From: Clostridia bacterium
GTDB lineage: Bacteria > Bacillota_A > Clostridia > Christensenellales > Aristaeellaceae
DNA: 10,047 nt
Direction of reading: 5' to 3'
Assembly: GCA_017648805.1 (NCBI GenBank)
Contig: JAGCIC010000087.1
Coordinates: forward strand, 1-10,047
Of the stretch, positions 7,238-10,047 are shown piece by piece. The notes beneath the pieces were generated by a model. That model was not told the origin of the DNA and searched no databases. It saw only the letters and a program-made list of their open reading frames with translations. The position numbers and the translations under genes were made by a program. Positions within the stretch are counted from its first letter, which is position 1, and every line of letters begins with the position of its first letter.

Positions 7238-8610
7238 GCGCTGCCTCCGCTTTTGTGCTTGGCGGCGGAATCCACAAGCCTTGACGCCTTTTCGACCCGC
7301 TTTATGATCTGGGTCATGCAGCCCTCGAAGTAAGCGATGCTTTCTTCCATGTCGGCGTCCAGCTGGCTGCGGGCGTTCTCGAACGCGGCCCTGAGCTCGT
7401 TTGCCGAAGCGGTGAGCGCCTGCGCGCTGTCGTTAAGCAGTTCCTGAGAGTTTTCCTGAAACGCTTTGGAAGCTTTCGCGACTTCGTTCGCGGAGCTCTT
7501 CACGCGGTTGGTGAGCTCGTTTAAGGCGTCTATGGCGTCAGTCTGGGAATTTATGACGGCCACGGAAGCTTTGTTCGCCTCGTCCAGCTTCATAAGTTCG
7601 GCGTCCGCGTGCTTTATGAGCAGCTCATACTTGTCCATGAGCAGCGTAAGGTCTGTCTTGATATCGTGGATGGCGCGGGCGGAGGCGGAGAAGTCATTAA
7701 TCGCTTCGTTGATCCGCTTAAGCGCAGCCTCCTGCTGGGCGCAGGTGGACGCCATTGTGTCGCCCAGGGTCTTGAGCTGGCCTTCGAACATGCCGTTTAC
7801 CTTGTCCAGATACGCGTCCGCCACGCCCTGCATCAGCTCTTTCTGCCTTTGCGCGGTGGTGTCCGCGAAGGATGCCAGGGGTTCCACAAGAGCCTTTATG
7901 TTTTCCGGGCTCATGGCGTAGGCCAACTGCTTGAGCAGCGCAGTCTGCTCCTGCTGGTAGATGGCCACCTGGGTCATGGGGTCTACGGACAGCACGCCCG
8001 CATACTTGGCCATGGCGTTGTAGAACTCCGTCAGCGTGTTCTGGGCGCTGGCGTGTGCGGCGCGGGTCAGCAGGGTAAAGCTTATGGACGCGATCACGCC
8101 GAAGATACTCGTCAAAAACGCGTACTTCATGCTGGACAGAAGCGTGTTCATGGAGGAGGTTATCGTGCTGGCGTCCACGGAATTCATTTCGCTCAGCGCC
8201 AGCGAAAGCCCCAGCAGCGTGCCCAGAAAGCCCAGGGACACCTGCACGCCGGGCAGCGCTTCGGTGAGCTTCGCCCGCCCGGGGCCGTCTATAACGGTCT
8301 CCTCGTTTATGTAGTCTTCGACATTGGCCGGGTTGTGGTATTCCCCGTCCGCGAAAAACAGGTTGTTAAGATACTCGCTCCAGTGGGGCATAAGGCTGCC
8401 GCGGCCGAGGAAACGGTCTTCCTGCCAGCTGCGCTTGGCCTTGTCTCCCTGCTTTATCTGATAAATCGCCTTTTTAAGGCGCTTGGTGTTGCGGGTCACG
8501 GGCAGTATGCAGCGGAACACGCCTATAAGGAACAGCGCGATAATGATTATATACACCACCACGCTGATTCCGCCGCCCAGCCAGGAGGTTATTCTCTGCC
8601 AGATATTCAT
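7234..8610 (-). CDS. MotA/TolQ/ExbB-type channel subunit with long helical tail (ZorA-like)
   Basis: The A subunit of an ion-driven stator, 458 aa. I start it at the ATG at 8610 because GGAGGA (8615-8620) lies 4 nt upstream; the longer frame starts at a TTG at 8634 with no ribosome binding site. TM1 is about residues 17-37. The family core follows: LPGVQVSLGFLGTLLGLSLALS (119-140, TM2) and SMKYAFLTSIFGVIASISFTLL (160-181, TM3), with the small and polar residues typical of the ExbB/TolQ/MotA pore. Residues ~185-458 are almost entirely helical with heptads and form a cytoplasmic tail of about 275 residues. MotA and ExbB lack such a tail; ZorA of the Zorya system has one. The gene has its own strong promoter and heads a five-gene operon. 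True ZorA identity is not proven because no ZorC/D/E is adjacent. Confidence 0.83.
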   Translation of the reverse strand: MNIWQRITSWLGGGISVVVYIIIIALFLIGVFRCILPVTRNTKRLKKAIYQIKQGDKAKRSWQEDRFLGRGSLMPHWSEYLNNLFFADGEYHNPANVEDYINEETVIDGPGRAKLTEALPGVQVSLGFLGTLLGLSLALSEMNSVDASTITSSMNTLLSSMKYAFLTSIFGVIASISFTLLTRAAHASAQNTLTEFYNAMAKYAGVLSVDPMTQVAIYQQEQTALLKQLAYAMSPENIKALVEPLASFADTTAQRQKELMQGVADAYLDKVNGMFEGQLKTLGDTMASTCAQQEAALKRINEAINDFSASARAIHDIKTDLTLLMDKYELLIKHADAELMKLDEANKASVAVINSQTDAIDALNELTNRVKSSANEVAKASKAFQENSQELLNDSAQALTASANELRAAFENARSQLDADMEESIAYFEGCMTQIIKRVEKASRLVDSAAKHKSGGSA

Positions 8611-8614
8611 CGGT

Positions 8615-8620
8615 TCCTCC
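8615..8620 (-). promoter_or_regulatory. Ribosome binding site that fixes the ZorA-like start
   Basis: GGAGGA on the minus strand, 4 nt before the ATG at 8610. Since it sits inside the longer TTG-initiated frame and is the only good Shine-Dalgarno in the region, it decides for the shorter 458-aa product. Confidence 0.8.
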
Positions 8621-8649
8621 ATCATATATTTCAAAACTGTTATATCCGC

Positions 8650-8678
8650 ATTATATCACCTGCGGGTTATTATTGCAA
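8650..8678 (-). promoter_or_regulatory. Extended -10 sigma-A promoter of the motor operon
   Basis: On the minus strand: -35 TTGCAA (8673-8678), 17-bp spacer, -10 TATAAT (8650-8655), with TGA directly before the -10 giving a TGn extended element. Predicted transcription begins near 8643, leaving a leader of about 33 nt before the A-subunit start. Arms CCGCA (8661-8665) and TGCGG (8646-8650), read on the minus strand, flank the -10 with 10 bp between them and could be part of an operator. Confidence 0.78.
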
Positions 8679-8717
8679 ATATATGACGGAAAAAATACAT
8701 TAAATGTTCCGGGGCAG

Positions 8718-8741
8718 AAAAAAAGCGGGTCACCTGCCCGC
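8718..8741 (-). terminator. Intrinsic terminator of the FtsL-like gene
   Basis: On the minus strand GCGGG pairs with CCCGC (8725-8729 with 8737-8741) around a 7-nt loop and is followed directly by seven T's (8718-8724). The stop codon TGA of the FtsL-like gene (8730-8732) falls in the loop, so the gene has essentially no 3' untranslated region before the hairpin. Confidence 0.8.
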
Positions 8742-9050
8742 CGTCTGAGGTTCGGTCATGCCCAGCTCGCGCGCGTGGATGGACAGCACGCGGGGAGACA
8801 GTTCCCTTTCGATCTCAAACTCTGCTTTGTTGATGCGGTTGTTGAGGTTCTGCGTCTCTTTTTCAAGGGCGCTGAGCCGGGAGGATGCCTTCGCGCTGCC
8901 GGAAGCCATGATCAAAAAAGATGTAAAGAAGAAGCACGCGCACAGTATGAGCGCCAGCAGAGGCAGCAGAGACAGGACACTTGTGCTGCGCCCGGTCCTG
9001 ACGTTTTTCGCCCGACAGCTTACGCCGTTCCCCCTGTACGTGCCGGTCAT
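8730..9050 (-). CDS. FtsL/DivIC-like small bitopic division protein
   Basis: A 106-aa protein with a basic, disordered-looking N-terminus (residues 1-22), one transmembrane helix (about 24-48), then a heptad-rich coiled coil (SSRLSALEKETQNLNNRINK, 56-75) and the end motif SPRVLSIHARELGM (85-98). A short bitopic protein with a coiled coil and a closing A-x-x-L-G-M motif is the pattern of FtsL and DivIC, which bind FtsB/DivIB-type partners outside the membrane at the division septum. FtsL is favoured by length and motif, but the two cannot be told apart safely from sequence alone. The start at 9050 has a G-rich GGGGGGAAAT just upstream. Unlike most ftsL genes it is not next to mraW or a penicillin-binding protein gene; it appears monocistronic. 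Confidence 0.62.
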   Translation of the reverse strand: MTGTYRGNGVSCRAKNVRTGRSTSVLSLLPLLALILCACFFFTSFLIMASGSAKASSRLSALEKETQNLNNRINKAEFEIERELSPRVLSIHARELGMTEPQTAGR

Positions 9051-9080
9051 CTATTTCCCCCCAATCTTACAATCATAAAG

Positions 9081-9109
9081 ATTATAAACCAACAGGATTA
9101 CCATTCTGC
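9081..9109 (-). promoter_or_regulatory. Probable promoter of the FtsL-like gene
   Basis: A perfect -10 TATAAT (9081-9086, minus strand) lies about 31 bp before the start codon, predicting a leader of ~25 nt. The hexamer at the 17-bp -35 position (9104-9109) reads GCAGAA and is a poor match, so the promoter may be weak or need an activator. Confidence 0.5.
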
Positions 9110-9131
9110 TAAGTGTGCAAAACAAAACAAT

Positions 9132-9151
9132 AAAAAAACCGAAGTCGGTTT
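9132..9151 (-). terminator. Terminator-like hairpin with T tract, no visible gene before it
   Basis: On the minus strand AAACCG, loop ACTT, CGGTTT (9136-9151), then T's to 9132, making a run of seven T's of which three are in the stem. It is upstream of the FtsL-like promoter and only about 110 bp from the divergent degV start, so no coding gene feeds into it. It may end a short antisense or leader transcript, or be a relic of a former neighbour. The stem is short (6 bp, half of it A-T). Confidence 0.4.
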
Positions 9152-9198
9152 GCAATAAATATTTACTTTTCTGAAATATAGCCTTATCATAGGACGCA

Positions 9199-9227
9199 TT
9201 GACATAATATAGAGGTTACTGTATAAT
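9199..9227 (+). promoter_or_regulatory. Full-consensus sigma-A promoter of the degV-family gene
   Basis: TTGACA (9199-9204) and TATAAT (9222-9227) match the consensus at all 12 positions with a 17-bp spacer, so strong basal transcription is expected. AATAT-GCA-ATATT (9228-9240) directly after the -10 overlaps the expected start point and could hold a repressor, though AT-rich sequence makes such repeats common. Confidence 0.88.
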
Positions 9228-9262
9228 AATATGCAATATTAGATGAACTGGAGAAACACTGC

Positions 9263-10047
9263 ATGAGCTTTAAAGTTTTGACCGACACATCCGCAAATCT
9301 CCCCACGCCCCTGCTGAAACAAAGGGACATTGGGGTGATCGGTTTTTGCTACTACATCGACGGCGTGGAGCACTCCTGCCTCGACACCGAAAAATTTGAT
9401 TCCAAAGCGTTTTATGACTCTATTCGCGGCGGCACCAAGGTGAGTACATCCCTGATCTCCCCCGAAAAGTACCGCGCTGCCTTTGAAGAATGCGTTTCGT
9501 CCGGAGAGGACGTGGTGTATGTAGGCATGTCTTCGGGCATAAGCGGCTCTTTTTCCGTGGCGGTGAGCGTGGCAAACGAGCTGATGGAACAGTACCCGGG
9601 CAGGCGCATAGAAACGGTGGATACTATCGGCGCTTCTCTGGGGGAAGGCTTTTTCGCGCTTATGGCGGCGGACGCCCGGGACGCGGGCAAAGACGCGCTT
9701 GAGACCGCGGAAGTACTCAGGAGCAAGGTGCCCGAAATGTGCCAGGTGTTCACCGTGGACGACCTTATGCATCTTAGGAACACGGGCAGGCTGTCCAACG
9801 CGGCGGCCTGGGTGGGCACCGTGCTGAATATCAAGCCCCTGCTCAAGGGCAACACGGAAGGAAAGATAATGTCCTTCGCAAAGGCGCTGGGCAGGCGCAG
9901 GTCCATAGACATGATCGCGGACAGGTACGATAAACTGGTCAGAAACAGCGAAAGCCAGGTCATCGGCATCGCCCACGCGGACTGCCCCGCCGACGTGGAG
10001 TATCTGATAAAGCTGCTGAACAAAAAACACCCGCCCAAGGACATACT
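9263..10047 (+). CDS. DegV family protein (fatty-acid binding), 3' end missing
   Basis: An open frame of 261 codons that runs off the right edge; DegV proteins are about 280 aa, so roughly 20 C-terminal residues are missing. It starts MSFKVLTDTSANLP, the hallmark DegV N-terminus (usually D-S/T-x-x-D/N-L). Other family blocks: KVSTSLISPEKY (59-70), VVYVGMSSGISGSFS (84-98) in the fatty-acid pocket, VDTIGASLGEGF (119-130), VDDLMHLRNTGRLS (165-178) and VLNIKPLL (187-194). Usual residues differ in places: TSLISP instead of TSQPSP and RNTGRLS instead of KxGGRIS. DegV/FakB proteins carry fatty acids for phosphorylation by a FakA-type kinase feeding phospholipid synthesis; the kinase is not in the window. 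The start at 9263 has GGAG (9250-9253) 9 nt upstream. It is transcribed away from the rest of the region. Confidence 0.88.
   Translation, partial: MSFKVLTDTSANLPTPLLKQRDIGVIGFCYYIDGVEHSCLDTEKFDSKAFYDSIRGGTKVSTSLISPEKYRAAFEECVSSGEDVVYVGMSSGISGSFSVAVSVANELMEQYPGRRIETVDTIGASLGEGFFALMAADARDAGKDALETAEVLRSKVPEMCQVFTVDDLMHLRNTGRLSNAAAWVGTVLNIKPLLKGNTEGKIMSFAKALGRRRSIDMIADRYDKLVRNSESQVIGIAHADCPADVEYLIKLLNKKHPPKDI

Noticed and set aside
6110..8610. Flagellar MotAB
   Set aside because: The A subunit has 3 rather than 4 TM helices and a ~275-residue tail, the B subunit has a long coiled coil, and no flagellar or chemotaxis gene is nearby.
8611..8634. Longer ZorA-like start at TTG (8634) adding 8 residues
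   Set aside because: No ribosome binding site precedes the TTG, while GGAGGA is placed correctly for the ATG at 8610.
7609..8703. A 364-codon plus-strand open frame opposite the ZorA-like gene
   Set aside because: It is antisense to a gene with clear TM and stator motifs, is rich in His/Arg/Gly in shadow fashion, has no ribosome binding site, and arises from GC-rich codon bias on the other strand.
9243..9266. Seven-codon leader frame MNWRNTA whose TGA overlaps the degV ATG
   Set aside because: The geometry (ATGA) is tempting for a coupled leader peptide, but there is no Shine-Dalgarno before 9243 and the GGAG of degV lies inside it.
9239..10044. Two long minus-strand frames (263 and 210 codons) at the right edge
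   Set aside because: Both are complements of the degV-family gene, which has a consensus promoter, ribosome binding site and family motifs in the plus direction.

Overview
The window looks like chromosome of a fairly GC-rich, low-synteny member of the Bacillota (Clostridia-like, possibly a Christensenellales-type lineage). The grounds are GGAGG-type ribosome binding sites, sigma-A promoters (TTGACA/TATAAT, 17-bp spacers), and a gene set with DegV, an AraM/EgsA-type sn-glycerol-1-phosphate dehydrogenase, a MurR/RpiR regulator and an HI0933-family flavoprotein. The lineage is inferred from these traits; there is no rRNA or other decisive marker. No tRNA, IS element, CRISPR array, phage gene or attachment site is visible. 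Every gene up to 9050 is on the minus strand, and one gene (degV family) diverges on the plus strand at the right edge.

Reading in the direction of transcription (right to left), three minus-strand units appear. (1) 9050-8730: a single small membrane protein of FtsL/DivIC type, with a promoter in front and a hairpin-plus-T7 terminator whose loop contains the stop codon. (2) 8610-3234: a very tight five-gene operon behind a strong extended -10 promoter. It holds a MotA/TolQ/ExbB-type channel subunit with a long C-terminal helical tail (ZorA-like), a MotB/OmpA-type partner with a long coiled coil (ZorB-like), a single-pass membrane protein of unknown function, a DusB-type tRNA-dihydrouridine synthase, and a G1P dehydrogenase. 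Junctions are 4-bp overlaps, a TGATG overlap, or a 10-bp gap. (3) 3129-1: an RpiR regulator, an HI0933-family flavoprotein, two unrecognised membrane proteins (161 and 162 aa), and the start of a gene for a secreted or lipid-anchored protein. Its promoter has a perfect TATAAT and is followed by a perfect 10-bp inverted repeat in the leader, a good candidate operator or RNA hairpin. The plus-strand degV-family gene has a full-consensus promoter and runs off the right edge, lacking roughly its last 20 residues.

The most interesting element is the channel/OmpA pair. Its architecture is that of an ion-driven stator: an aspartate in the single TM of the B subunit, a 3-TM A subunit with a ~275-residue cytoplasmic tail, and a peptidoglycan-binding OmpA domain. 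It resembles the ZorAB motor of Zorya anti-phage systems, but no ZorC, ZorD, ZorE or other nuclease or helicase effector lies within the window, and its operon partners are housekeeping-type enzymes plus one unknown membrane protein. It may therefore be a chromosomal envelope motor with a different output rather than a defence system.
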